A DNA stretch of 64,000 nucleotides, from NCBI RefSeq assembly GCF_003014575.1, contig NZ_PYGF01000011.1:62001-126000 (forward strand). The letters run 5' to 3'. Below, one piece after another: positions 37,815-47,176 of the stretch. The first letter of the stretch is position 1; every line of letters starts with the position of its first letter. Position numbers and translations under genes: made by a program. This DNA comes from Cecembia rubra (lineage in GTDB: Bacteria; Bacteroidota; Bacteroidia; Cytophagales; Cyclobacteriaceae). The notes under the pieces are model-generated. The model was not told the DNA's origin. It was given only the letters and a program-made list of their open reading frames with translations, and did not search any database.

Positions 37815-37858
37815 GAAATATTGTAGAAATATTGTGGAAATACAATTGAAATATTGAT
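37815..37858 (-). repeat. Four-unit 11-bp tandem repeat in the glpD-glpK spacer
   Basis: Four consecutive 11-bp units, GAAATATTGTA, GAAATATTGTG, GAAATACAATT and GAAATATTGAT, lie about 54-97 bp upstream of the glpK start. The period is one DNA helical turn, so each unit would present the same face of the DNA to a bound protein. Units 1, 2 and 4 differ only at the last two bases. A related pair of 10-bp TTTCAAT units (37894-37913) overlaps the glpD 3' end. Confidence 0.75.
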
Positions 37859-37900
37859 TTGTGCATAATTCTATGTATTTCGAAAAAGGCATATTTCAAT

Positions 37901-39463
37901 CTATTTCAATATATATTTATTTGCCAATTTTTTAAAATCTTCCAGTTCAGCTTCTTTCCATTTCTCATCTTTTTTTAGTTCCTGTGCCATCAACCCTGCT
38001 ACTTTTGGAGCCATCTCAATTGCTGCCCGGGCATCTAAAAGCAAAATCCTTATTCTTCTGCTGAGGATGTCTTCCACTTTCATGGCCATTTCTTTACGAG
38101 TGCTCCAGACAACTTCAGCCATTGTGAAGGGATAAGCAGGATGAAGTTTTTGGCCAAGTTCTGGCTTGTCCTTTATCCATTCCTGTATAAGTGAGGCATT
38201 GGCCCCATAGCCTTTCCAATGTCCTTTTTGAGGGGATTGAGTGAAGCCATGATAACGGATTTGTGCAGAATTGGAAGGGGGAAGCTGGGTCCCGGTTATT
38301 CTGGAAAATTCATTAACAGTATCTTCTCCCATTTTCCTGAAAGTTGTCCATTTTCCACCTGTTATGGAAACTAATTTGCTCTTGGATACAATTACTTTGT
38401 GTGAGCGCGATATTTCTTTGGTTTTGGTACTTCCTTCTTTTGGAGCGGCAAGAGGTCTAAGCCCTGCAAATACAGCCTTCACATCTTTTCGGGTAGGCGC
38501 TTCACTTAGGTAATCCTTTGCAGTATCCAAAATAAATTCCACCTCTCTGCTAAGGACTTCAGGCTCTAATTTGGCTTTTTCTCTCAATGTATCTGTAGTC
38601 CCTAGGACAAGCTTGTCCAGCCAGGGGACTGCAAACAGAACACGTCCATCAGAGGTTTTAGGAATCATCAGGGCATCTTTTCCACCTAGGAAGCCTTGAT
38701 CAAGCACCAAATGTATACCTTGAGAGGGCTGGATGCTTTTGGGGGCATCCGGCTGATCCATTTGGAGGATTTTGTCGGCAAAAACACCTGTGGCATTAAC
38801 CACCATTTTGGCCACAATTTTGTATTTGCTATGGTCCAGTTCATCCCTTAATTTGAGACCTTTGATTTGTCCATTCTGGTCTTTTAGTAGGTTCGTTACC
38901 TTCATGTAATTCACCATGCATCCTCCCATTTCGTCACAGGTCATGGCCACGCTTAATGCCAATCTTGCATCATCAAACTGCCCATCATGATAAACCACAC
39001 CTCCTTTTAGACCCTCTTTTTTGATTTTGGGCAATCTCATAAGGGTTTCTTCTCTGGAAATAAATCTGGATTTTCCTAGCCTTAAGCGACCTGCCATCCA
39101 GTCATATATTTTCAGGCCTATACTGTACCGGAACCGATCAAATAAATTATAGATAGGAATAATAAAAGGTTGGTTGTAGGTCAGGTGCGGTGCATTTTGT
39201 AATATCCTTCCCCTTTCTTTCAAGGCTTCAAAAACCAAAGCAATATCTCCTTGGGCAAGGTATCGCACGCCTCCATGGACTAATTTGGTGCTTCGGCTTG
39301 ATGTTCCTTTAGCAAAATCTGCTTTTTCCACCAATAATACGGATAGTCCTCTTGACAAGGCATCCAGAGCAACTCCCAATCCTGAGGCCCCTCCGCCTAT
39401 CACCGCGATGTCCCACACTTTTCCTTTCTCTTCGAGTTGCTTTATGTTTTTTATCCTATCCAT
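37901..39463 (-). CDS. glpD: Aerobic glycerol-3-phosphate dehydrogenase
   Basis: GlpD oxidises glycerol 3-phosphate to dihydroxyacetone phosphate at the membrane and passes electrons to quinone. The 520-residue flavoprotein has an N-terminal Rossmann FAD site (AVIGGGASGLGVALDALSRG, about residues 20-39), GTSSRSTKLVHGGVRYL, and a C-terminal DAO_C-type domain. The glpD-glpK-glpF order on one strand, divergent from glpR, makes a complete glycerol uptake and oxidation set. Confidence 0.96.
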   Translation of the reverse strand: MDRIKNIKQLEEKGKVWDIAVIGGGASGLGVALDALSRGLSVLLVEKADFAKGTSSRSTKLVHGGVRYLAQGDIALVFEALKERGRILQNAPHLTYNQPFIIPIYNLFDRFRYSIGLKIYDWMAGRLRLGKSRFISREETLMRLPKIKKEGLKGGVVYHDGQFDDARLALSVAMTCDEMGGCMVNYMKVTNLLKDQNGQIKGLKLRDELDHSKYKIVAKMVVNATGVFADKILQMDQPDAPKSIQPSQGIHLVLDQGFLGGKDALMIPKTSDGRVLFAVPWLDKLVLGTTDTLREKAKLEPEVLSREVEFILDTAKDYLSEAPTRKDVKAVFAGLRPLAAPKEGSTKTKEISRSHKVIVSKSKLVSITGGKWTTFRKMGEDTVNEFSRITGTQLPPSNSAQIRYHGFTQSPQKGHWKGYGANASLIQEWIKDKPELGQKLHPAYPFTMAEVVWSTRKEMAMKVEDILSRRIRILLLDARAAIEMAPKVAGLMAQELKKDEKWKEAELEDFKKLANKYILK

Positions 39464-39573
39464 TTCACATTAATTTCTCTCAAAAGTAAGTAAAAACGAA
39501 ATTAAAGGAAAGAAAAAGAAACAAAAATCAGGGTTTGATCTGTAATTGGGTTTCTTTTCCTAATAATTTGGTG

Positions 39574-39581
39574 TAGTTTTG
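39574..39581 (+). promoter_or_regulatory. Possible -7 box of glpR
   Basis: TAGTTTTG matches the Bacteroidota -7 consensus TANNTTTG, 18 bases before the glpR ATG. A TTG lies 25 bp upstream, longer than the usual spacing. The 136-bp divergent region with glpD is the likely site of GlpR control. Confidence 0.35.
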
Positions 39582-39599
39582 TGGGAAATGTAGAGGCAA

Positions 39600-40361
39600 A
39601 TGACCATAGCAGAGCGGCATAAGTATATATTAGAAGAACTCAATAAAAGTGGCTTTGTCAGTGTGGCTGAGCTAAGCAAAGGTTTGGATGTCACCATGGT
39701 GACCATCAGAAAGGATCTTAAAATACTTGAGGATAAAGGCCTTCTATACCGCTCTCATGGATCGGCTACACCGGTTTCTCCTTATGTGAATGACCGCTCG
39801 GTCAATGAGAAGAAATTGGTACATGTAGAAGAAAAGACCAAAATTGCTGGGCTTGCCAAGGACTTGGTGGATGAGGATGATGCCATTATCATTGGTTCAG
39901 GCACTACGGTGGTTGCTTTTGCGCAGGCCATTCCCAAAAAAAGGAAACTCACTGTTTTGACTGCTGCCATGAACGTTACTTTGGCATTTATAGATGCGCC
40001 AGAAGTGGAGATTGTGCAATTAGGGGGAGTGGTCAGAAAGAGCAGCAGTTCGGTTGTGGGCCACTATGCTGAGGAAATGTTGAAGCAATTTGCCTGCTCT
40101 AAACTTTTTTTAAGTGTAGATGGTATCAGTTTGGATTATGGATTGACTACATCACACATGATGGAGGCCCATTTAAATGCACAGATGATCAAGGCTGTGC
40201 AGAGGACCATAGTGCTGGCGGATTCCAGCAAATTCGGCAAAAAAGGTTTCGGAAAAATCTGTGACCTGGAAGATATTGACATGATCATTACAGATGCGGG
40301 GATCCCTGAAATTTACAGGGAGAAACTTGAAGAAATGGGAATAGAGGTGAGGGTGGTCTAG
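39600..40361 (+). CDS. glpR: DeoR/GlpR family transcriptional repressor of the glycerol genes
   Basis: The 253-residue regulator has an N-terminal DeoR-type winged helix-turn-helix (residues about 5-57; RHKYILEELNKSGFVSVAEL and the signature VTIRKDLKILEDKGLLYRSH). A C-terminal sugar-phosphate sensor domain of the isomerase-like fold follows (IIIGSGTTVVAFAQAI, LADSSKFGKKGFGKI). Its divergent position from glpD points to repression of glpDKF, with glycerol 3-phosphate as the usual inducer of this family; no binding was shown here. The ATG at 39600 is the natural start. Confidence 0.88.
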   Translation: MTIAERHKYILEELNKSGFVSVAELSKGLDVTMVTIRKDLKILEDKGLLYRSHGSATPVSPYVNDRSVNEKKLVHVEEKTKIAGLAKDLVDEDDAIIIGSGTTVVAFAQAIPKKRKLTVLTAAMNVTLAFIDAPEVEIVQLGGVVRKSSSSVVGHYAEEMLKQFACSKLFLSVDGISLDYGLTTSHMMEAHLNAQMIKAVQRTIVLADSSKFGKKGFGKICDLEDIDMIITDAGIPEIYREKLEEMGIEVRVV

Positions 40362-40402
40362 TCAATTTTGTTTTATTCTGGTTTCGATTTTTTATTGTAT
40401 AT

Positions 40403-40568
40403 GATTGTCCGCTTTCATGCCAGTAGAATAATCACAATAGAATAAACCAAGGATTTCAAACCAATATCAATGAATAACTTGTCCGCCGAGGCGGATCCAA
40501 TATCTATTAATATCAGGTTGATTTAAGACCCAATTTAAATTGGTTACTGGTCGAATTGCGGATATACA
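40403..40568 (+). repeat. Dispersed 166-bp intergenic repeat, copy 2
   Basis: This is collinear and equal in length to the copy at 49696-49861. The first 104 bp are about 90% identical by eye. The core contains the perfect palindrome TCCGCC-GA-GGCGGA. The element begins GATTGTCCGC and ends CGGATATACA, so its ends are weakly inverted (TCCG/CGGA). No open reading frame lies inside. Confidence 0.85.
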
Positions 40569-40683
40569 TATTATTGTATTTCAAGCTGTTTGTTTGGCAT
40601 ATTACCCTTGAAATATTGCTCCGATTTTATGTGATTTTTTCTGTTGCCGGCAATACCTATTGACTTGGTTAAATATTTAAGGC

Positions 40684-40697
40684 CGAAATCGATTTCG
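40684..40697. promoter_or_regulatory. Perfect 14-bp palindrome upstream of susC (locus 2)
   Basis: CGAAATCGATTTCG is fully self-complementary. It lies 185 bp before the susC ATG and could be an operator for a dimeric regulator. Confidence 0.4.
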
Positions 40698-40881
40698 TAA
40701 ATTCATTTTGTTCTCCTCCAAAACCCCATTTTTATAGTCTTAAATTTAAGGTAGTCGCAGAATATTATGGATTGTTAAGGAGTAAAACGGGAATTTTATA
40801 GAAAGTTTCCTTTCAGTTTTTGATCCATGAGATACTGATGATCTGATACAATCAATCTATTTACAACAAAACCCATTAACC

Positions 40882-43800
40882 ATGAAAAAAATGATTTACA
40901 AGAAATTGGGTCTTTTTGTATTCTTCCTCATGATTGTCATACATGTCAATGGACAGGGAAGAATTATAAAAGGGTCTGTTACAGATGACAAGGGAGAGCC
41001 CGTTCCCGGCACTACTGTGGCGGTGAAAGGTACATCCATCGGTACAGTGGCTGATTTGGATGGAAATTATTCTATTAATGCTCCTGATGCAGGGGTTTTG
41101 GTTTTTTCCTTTATAGGTTTTCAGACAAGGGAAATTGCCATTGGAAATCAGACTACAATAAATGTTCAGCTGGCTCAACAAGTGTCGGATTTAGGTGAAG
41201 TAATAGTTGTGGGATATGGTGTTCAAAGAAAATCAGATCTTACCGGGTCGGTATCCTCTGTAGGTTCCAAAGAAATCAAACAGGTTGCCGTAGCCTCATT
41301 TGATCAGGCCTTACAGGGAAGGGCAGCAGGTGTTCAGGTGACCCAAGCCTCTGCAGCACCAGGGGGAGGTGTATCCATTAGAATACGTGGTGGTAACTCC
41401 ATCAACGCTTCTAATGAACCATTGTATGTAATTGACGGAATTCCATTTTTCCCCAACAATGCAGCCACAGCCCCCGGCACAACTGGTGGTGCTCAACCAC
41501 AAAATGCATTGGCCAATATCAACCCAGGTGATATAGAGTCCATGGAAATCTTGAAGGATGCTTCTGCAACCGCTATTTATGGTTCAAGGGGTGCAAATGG
41601 TGTAGTGATTATCACTACTAAGCGGGGAAAAGCCGGAGCTACCAATGTGGATGTAGAAAGTTATTATGGTGTACAACAGGTATCAAGGAAATTACCTTTG
41701 CTGAATGCTGAGGAGTTTGCCACCATAGCAAATGAGGCAAGGGTAGGAAGGGGACAGACCCCTATTTTTACCCAAGAACAAATTGCAGGATTTAGAAATA
41801 ACAGCACAGATTGGCAAGATGAAATTTTCCGTGATGCACCAATTCAAAATCATCAAGTCACGGTTTCAGGTGGTGATAACAAAACAAGATATGCAGTTTC
41901 TGGAAATTATTTCAATCAAGAGGGTGTAATCCTCAATTCAGGATTTTCCAGAGGCTCATTCAGAGCAAATATTGATAAGACCATCAACAACAAGATTACG
42001 GTGGGTAATACCCTGACAATTTCAAGGGCCGTCAATAACCAACAAGTAACAGACATTACAAGAGGAGGAGTGGTAAATGGGGCTTTGGTATTTTCTCCTA
42101 CCCTTCCTGTTTTTGGACCAGATGGAAATTTTACTTTTGATAACAGTGCAATTCCAGGATCACAGCAAGTAGGAAATCCTGTTCAAGATGCATTGGAAAC
42201 CTTAAATAAAACTGTCACAAATAGGGTACTGGGAAGTGTGTTCTTGGAATGGAAAATCATCGATAACCTGATGTTCCGGGCCTCGGGAGGTATGGATTAT
42301 CAGGCGGGAAGAAGGGATTTTTACGCTCCAAGTACTAATAACAGGGGAAGGAATGCTTTCGGATCTGCTTTGGTGGAAAAGAAAGATGTATTCAGCCCAG
42401 TAGGTACATTTACCTTGAATTACGATAGGAAATTTGACAACAAAAGCTATCTGAATTTATTGGCCGGATATGAAAGCCAGTCCCAAATGGTTGATTTTGT
42501 GGGTGCTTCAGCGACCAATTTTCCAACAGATGCTTTGGGATCAGATAACCTAGGTCTTGGTCAGATTGTAGGAACTCCATTTTCAGGAAGAAGTTTGTGG
42601 AGGCTTGATTCCTGGTTTGGAAGGGTCAATTATACCCTATTTGAAAAATTTCTTTTCACAGGTACCTTCAGGGCTGATGGTTCGTCCAGATTTGGTGCCG
42701 GCAACAAATGGGGATATTTCCCCTCTGCTGCAGTTGGCTACAACATGAGTAATGAACCTTTTTTGGACAACATCAAATGGATGAGTTCCTTAAAAATCAC
42801 AACCAGCTGGGGTTTGACAGGGAATCAGGAAATAGGGCTTTATCAGTCCCTTTCCCAGTTGAATACAGAAAGGAATGCATTTGGAAGTGTTATCGCCATA
42901 GGTTTGGCACCAGGGAGAATCCCGAATCCTGATTTGAGATGGGAAAAAACCAATCAGGTGAATGCAGGGTTAGAAATAGGATTGTTAGAGGATAGGATCT
43001 TTTTCGAGGCCGCGGCTTATTATAAGCGTACCCAGGATTTGCTTTTGCCCCTTGACCTTCCAAGGTCCACAGGATTCTCCACCATTCTCCAGAATATCGG
43101 AAGTGTTGAAAATAAAGGGCTTGAATTGTCTGTCAATAGCAATAATCTAACAGGCAAAGTGAAGTGGGTTACCAATGCTAATATTACTTTCAACAGAAAT
43201 AAGGTATTGGCCTTAGGTCCTGGAGAAACTTTCAGACTTGCTCCAGGCACAGGAGATGGCCACTTACAGATTGGGAACTCCAGTATCCTTCAAGTTGGCT
43301 CCCCTGTTGGAAGCTTTTTTGGTATGGTGACAAATGGAATATATCAGGTTGGAGATGAAATCCTTCCCGGTAGTAGTTCATTTGGTTCAGTGGGACCTGG
43401 TGATATCCGATATGTGGATGTCAATGGAGATGGTAGAGTGGACAATAATGACAGGACCATAATTGGAAATCCCCAGCCCAAATTCTTCTTTGGGATGAAC
43501 AACACATTTAATTATAAAAACTTTGATCTTGCCATTTTTGTCAACGGTACTTATGGCAATGATGTATGGAATGTGAACAGCCACGAGCTTTATAGAAATG
43601 ACGGTGCTACCAATAATGTCAAGGGAGTAATGAACCGTTGGACACCGCAAAACCCAAGCAATGAATGGCCTAGTTCCAGAACCAGACCATTTGTACTTTC
43701 TGACAGACATATTGAAGATGCATCATTTCTTAGGATAAGGAATGTCACTTTGGGTTATACCTTGCCTACAGCCAACATAACTTGGTTGAGGTCATGTAGG

Positions 43801-43959
43801 GTGTATGTACAGGGTCAAAACATCCTGACCTTTACAAATTATTCCGGATTTGATCCTGAAGTAAATTCGCTAGGTCAAAACCCGATTGGTATTGGTATAG
43901 ACAGGGGAACATTCCCTATGGCCAGATCATTCATAATGGGTGTTAATTTTGGTTTATAA
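40882..43959 (+). CDS. SusC/RagA-type TonB-linked outer-membrane transporter (locus 2)
   Basis: The 1,025-residue protein has a signal peptide ending IHVNG-QG, a regulatory-like domain (RIIKGSVTDDKGEPVPGTTV), the linker VIVVGYGVQRKSDLTGSVSSV, a plug domain with GSRGANGVVIITTKRGKAG, and a barrel ending ARSFIMGVNFGL. It resembles the first SusC in architecture but is clearly diverged. One barrel-loop segment, DVNGDGRVDNNDRTIIG, is a Ca-loop-like motif that recurs in this family. susD follows after 38 bp. An ATG at 40891 is an alternative start. Confidence 0.97.
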   Translation: MKKMIYKKLGLFVFFLMIVIHVNGQGRIIKGSVTDDKGEPVPGTTVAVKGTSIGTVADLDGNYSINAPDAGVLVFSFIGFQTREIAIGNQTTINVQLAQQVSDLGEVIVVGYGVQRKSDLTGSVSSVGSKEIKQVAVASFDQALQGRAAGVQVTQASAAPGGGVSIRIRGGNSINASNEPLYVIDGIPFFPNNAATAPGTTGGAQPQNALANINPGDIESMEILKDASATAIYGSRGANGVVIITTKRGKAGATNVDVESYYGVQQVSRKLPLLNAEEFATIANEARVGRGQTPIFTQEQIAGFRNNSTDWQDEIFRDAPIQNHQVTVSGGDNKTRYAVSGNYFNQEGVILNSGFSRGSFRANIDKTINNKITVGNTLTISRAVNNQQVTDITRGGVVNGALVFSPTLPVFGPDGNFTFDNSAIPGSQQVGNPVQDALETLNKTVTNRVLGSVFLEWKIIDNLMFRASGGMDYQAGRRDFYAPSTNNRGRNAFGSALVEKKDVFSPVGTFTLNYDRKFDNKSYLNLLAGYESQSQMVDFVGASATNFPTDALGSDNLGLGQIVGTPFSGRSLWRLDSWFGRVNYTLFEKFLFTGTFRADGSSRFGAGNKWGYFPSAAVGYNMSNEPFLDNIKWMSSLKITTSWGLTGNQEIGLYQSLSQLNTERNAFGSVIAIGLAPGRIPNPDLRWEKTNQVNAGLEIGLLEDRIFFEAAAYYKRTQDLLLPLDLPRSTGFSTILQNIGSVENKGLELSVNSNNLTGKVKWVTNANITFNRNKVLALGPGETFRLAPGTGDGHLQIGNSSILQVGSPVGSFFGMVTNGIYQVGDEILPGSSSFGSVGPGDIRYVDVNGDGRVDNNDRTIIGNPQPKFFFGMNNTFNYKNFDLAIFVNGTYGNDVWNVNSHELYRNDGATNNVKGVMNRWTPQNPSNEWPSSRTRPFVLSDRHIEDASFLRIRNVTLGYTLPTANITWLRSCRVYVQGQNILTFTNYSGFDPEVNSLGQNPIGIGIDRGTFPMARSFIMGVNFGL

Positions 43960-43997
43960 TCCTAATTCTTCAAAGTCAAAATTTAAACTCGAATAAG

Positions 43998-45503
43998 ATG
44001 AAAATCAGAAAAATATATTTAACAGGAATAGTGATCATAAGCATGCTGTTCAATGCATGTGAGGATCCACTTCAGGAGCAGGTATTTAGTTTTATAGCCC
44101 CTGAAAATTTCTACAGGACAGCAACTGATGCTGAAGCTGCATTGGTCGGAGTGTATGCGGGCTTCAGATTGATCCATATGTATGATAGACAGTACATGAT
44201 TGGAGATATGGGGTCAGACGATACATTTACCGGTGAATTCAGAGGTAATCAGGATAGGATTCAGATTGATGAATTTACTGTAGATCCAAACAATGGTATT
44301 GTAAGGGAAAGATATGAAAACGCATATATTACTATAAATCGGGCGAATGCATTGATAAGCAGAGTTCCATCTATAGATATGAATCCCCAACAAAGAGATA
44401 ATATCATAAACCAAGCAAGATTTTTAAGGGCATTTCTTTACTTTGACCTGGTCCAATTGTATGGGGCAGTTCCATTGAAAGTTGAAGAAACACTCAATGT
44501 GAATAATGTGGCTAGCCCAAGGGTAGATGTAAATAGGATTTACGATGAAGTAATTATTCCGGATTTGCAAGCTGCTGAAAATTTACCCGCTACCCAAAGA
44601 TTGCAGGGACAGGTGACCAATACATCTGCAAAAGCAATGCTGGCAAGGGTATATTTGACAAGGGCAGGTAATAATCCCAATTCACCCTTCTGGGCATTGG
44701 CAAGAGATAAGGCTTTGGAAGTGATCAATTCCGGCCAACATAGGCTTCTGGCTTCCTACAGGGATGTTTTTCAGTTGGCCAATCAAAATAGTGTTGAGCA
44801 TATATTCTCCATTCAGTTTAGTGCTTTACAAGGGGTGGGAAGTTCATTTCAAGAGTTTTTTATGCCACGTGGTATCAATTCCACAACTGGTAATGGAAAT
44901 GGTGTTAATGAACCGACTCCGGATATTGTTCAGGCATATGAACCAAATGACATTAGGTTCAATACGGCATTCCTGCTCCAATTGCCATTAGCTAATGGAA
45001 CTGTAAATAATTATGCTCCAAGAGGCAATTGCCAAGGTATTCCTTCACCTTGTATTCCCCAACCTTACATTGGAAAATATCTAGAGCTTACCCCTCCGAG
45101 AGGAAACTTGAATTATCCTATCATCCGCTATTCAGATGTATTGTTAATGTTTGCAGAGGCGGCGAATGAAGCTGGAGGAGGTCCTTCGGCAGCAGCTTAT
45201 ACAGCTATTAACCAAGTGAGAAACCGTGCGGGTTTGCCGGATTTAACTCCTGGGTTGAGTCAATCCCAATTTAGAGAAGCTGTTAGAAAAGAAAGAAGAG
45301 TGGAATTGGCATTTGAAGGAATCAGAAGATACGATTTGGTCAGATGGGGCACCTTATTGGAAGTTACCAGAAGTCATTTCCAAAGGTTCTACCCAAATCT
45401 TTCTGGGAATGTCAGAGACCATCATATGTTGTTTCCAATCCCTCAAAGAGAAATAGATCTGAATCCAGGTATCAGTTTGTCTGATCAAAACCCAGGGTAT
45501 TAA
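43998..45503 (+). CDS. SusD/RagB-type substrate-binding lipoprotein (locus 2)
   Basis: The 501-residue lipoprotein has a lipobox ending LFNAC with Cys21. SusD hallmarks are FLRAFLYFDLVQLYGAVPL, SAKAMLARVYLTRAG, YPIIRYSDVLLMFAEAANEA, VRKERRVELAFEGIRRYDLV and the C-terminal LFPIPQREIDLNPG. It works with the preceding SusC at the cell surface. A strong terminator lies 4 bases after the stop. There is no adjacent hydrolase and no anti-sigma/ECF pair, so the substrate is not indicated. Confidence 0.97.
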   Translation: MKIRKIYLTGIVIISMLFNACEDPLQEQVFSFIAPENFYRTATDAEAALVGVYAGFRLIHMYDRQYMIGDMGSDDTFTGEFRGNQDRIQIDEFTVDPNNGIVRERYENAYITINRANALISRVPSIDMNPQQRDNIINQARFLRAFLYFDLVQLYGAVPLKVEETLNVNNVASPRVDVNRIYDEVIIPDLQAAENLPATQRLQGQVTNTSAKAMLARVYLTRAGNNPNSPFWALARDKALEVINSGQHRLLASYRDVFQLANQNSVEHIFSIQFSALQGVGSSFQEFFMPRGINSTTGNGNGVNEPTPDIVQAYEPNDIRFNTAFLLQLPLANGTVNNYAPRGNCQGIPSPCIPQPYIGKYLELTPPRGNLNYPIIRYSDVLLMFAEAANEAGGGPSAAAYTAINQVRNRAGLPDLTPGLSQSQFREAVRKERRVELAFEGIRRYDLVRWGTLLEVTRSHFQRFYPNLSGNVRDHHMLFPIPQREIDLNPGISLSDQNPGY

Positions 45504-45507
45504 TCTT

Positions 45508-45549
45508 AAAAAAATATCCCCAACTGTTAAAAGTTGGGGATATTTTTTT
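45508..45549. terminator. Bidirectional terminator after susD (locus 2)
   Basis: A long stem AATATCCCCAACT / AGTTGGGGATATT with a short loop is flanked by A and T tracts. It serves the plus-strand susD and the convergent histidine phosphatase gene. Confidence 0.92.
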
Positions 45550-45598
45550 ATTTCAAAATCCGAATTGCTAATCACTTGTTTTCCAATTGTCTTACAAA

Positions 45599-46105
45599 CT
45601 AATTGAAGTCTTTGTAAACCTTTCTTTCCACCTTGGAACTCCCGTCTTTTTCTAAGGTCACCACAAAAATAAAATTATACTCAATATCCTGGAGTTCGGG
45701 GTATTTTTCCCCTTCCTGCACAAAATAATTGACCACATGATGGATGGTATTACTATGGCCGACCACTAGGACATTGCCCTTTCTTTGGCGGAGTTCTTTG
45801 ACCAGCTCATCATGTTTTTTTACATCATAATTTTCAATGCTAAGTCCAGGCTGTGCCTCTATTAAAGGTTGGGCAGTAGCTCTTGTGCGTATAAAGTCCG
45901 TGCTAAAAACATGCTTGATTTCCTGATCAGCTAGGATCTGTGCCAGTTTCTTTGCCCTAACTGTACCTGCCACACTCAGTTGCGGGTCATCACCTACCAA
46001 TTGCTTTTCTGCATGGCGGACCAAATAAATGGTCTTGGGTTCCTGTTTTGGGGAACAGGAGAAAAAGAAAATAAATGCAATAATGAAGAATAGTAAATTT
46101 CTCAT
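45599..46105 (-). CDS. Histidine phosphatase family lipoprotein
   Basis: The 168-residue protein has a lipobox ending FFFSC (Cys17). The phosphoglycerate-mutase-like core has the catalytic YLVRHAEK (His31) at the N-terminus and the second catalytic His117 in VVGHSNTIHH. It should remove a phosphate from a periplasmic substrate through a phosphohistidine intermediate; the substrate is unknown. The fold resembles SixA-type phosphatases, but the lipid anchor places it in the envelope. It is monocistronic. Confidence 0.88.
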   Translation of the reverse strand: MRNLLFFIIAFIFFFSCSPKQEPKTIYLVRHAEKQLVGDDPQLSVAGTVRAKKLAQILADQEIKHVFSTDFIRTRATAQPLIEAQPGLSIENYDVKKHDELVKELRQRKGNVLVVGHSNTIHHVVNYFVQEGEKYPELQDIEYNFIFVVTLEKDGSSKVERKVYKDFN

Positions 46106-46360
46106 GAGTTCATTTTTTTATTTCCTGCACAAGCTTTTAATTCATCAAAAGCACTTCAGGTTTTTTTCTTTATGTCAGCTTATGTTCAAAGTTCAATCTC
46201 CCTAAATGCTTCACTAAAGGTACATTGGGCCTGATGAGAAGATTGACCCTTTCGTGGTTATGCTAGTGTTCTAATCCCGAATTGCTCATTTTTATCACCC
46301 ACTTAGCGTTAAGTTTAATTTTTCACTACCAGAATCTTGTTTCTATTCCGGAATCCTAAT

Positions 46361-47095
46361 TTATCCACTAAACGTATTATCCAGATGCTGGTCTTTTGCT
46401 TTTACAGGTTCAAATTCCAGATACTGCTCCCAGAAAGCTTCTTCGGGAAGGGCGGCCCGTAAATAGAGTTTTTCTTTTTTGATCGGGTGTACGAATACCA
46501 AATGGAAGGCATGCAAATTGATATTGCCATCTGGATTGGGTTTGTGGAAACCGTACTTGATATCTCCTCGGATGGGGCAACCCATAGAAGCTAATTGTAC
46601 CCTGATCTGATGCGGTCTGCCTGAAACAGGCCTCACTTCCAGTAACCAATGGTCGTTTAGCTTTCCGAATGTTTTGTAATTAAGTTCGGCTTTTTGGGAA
46701 CCAGGAACTTCCTTATCGTAAGCAGTTACGAAATTTTTCTGCTCATCTTTGACCAACCAGTGAGTGAGTTTGCCAGTTTCTTCCTTGGGCTTATTCTTTA
46801 CCACTGCCCAGTACACCTTATGGATGTCCCTTTTTCGGAAGACTTCCATCATGCGCTCTAGACCCTTGGAAGTACGGGCAAAAACCACCAATCCGCTTAC
46901 AGGTCTGTCCAACCTATGCACGGGATGAAGGAATACCGCCCCAGGTTTCTGGTATTTTGCCGCAATATATTCCCTGCAGTAATCCGTCAGTGTTTTGTCC
47001 TTGGTTTTGTCTCCCTGTACAAGGATTCCGGCTGCTTTATTGACGACCAATAGGTGGTTGTCTTCATATACTACGGTAAAAGGTTTTCTTCTCAT
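46361..47095 (-). CDS. RluA-family pseudouridine synthase
   Basis: The 244-residue enzyme converts uridine to pseudouridine in RNA. The RluA-type catalytic motif HRLDRPVSGLVVFAR is present; its Asp is residue 63. GRPHQIRVQLASMGCPIRGD, which follows, is a further family mark. There is no S4 domain, as expected for the small members of this group. The target is undetermined (rRNA or tRNA). An ATG three codons upstream (47104) is an alternative start. It lies 72 bp after prfC, separated by a probable terminator. Confidence 0.9.
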   Translation of the reverse strand: MRRKPFTVVYEDNHLLVVNKAAGILVQGDKTKDKTLTDYCREYIAAKYQKPGAVFLHPVHRLDRPVSGLVVFARTSKGLERMMEVFRKRDIHKVYWAVVKNKPKEETGKLTHWLVKDEQKNFVTAYDKEVPGSQKAELNYKTFGKLNDHWLLEVRPVSGRPHQIRVQLASMGCPIRGDIKYGFHKPNPDGNINLHAFHLVFVHPIKKEKLYLRAALPEEAFWEQYLEFEPVKAKDQHLDNTFSG

Positions 47096-47112
47096 GATTG
47101 TCAAAGGTAATT

Positions 47113-47160
47113 AAAAAACACCAAGCTCCTTGAAGCATCTGCGATCAAGTAGCTGGTGTT
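47113..47160 (-). terminator. Probable terminator of prfC
   Basis: On the minus strand AACACCAGCT pairs with AGCTTGGTGTT, with one bulge, around an inner stem-loop. A run of T residues follows, 17-64 bases past the prfC stop. Confidence 0.6.
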
Positions 47161-47176
47161 GAATCGTTTGGTGTAT

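Larger units (their letters stand above)
40362..40881. other. Intergenic region between glpR and the second susC
   Basis: No gene is visible in 520 bp. It holds the 166-bp dispersed repeat (40403-40568) and a 14-bp perfect palindrome (40684-40697). No clear terminator for glpR is seen. Confidence 0.6.
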
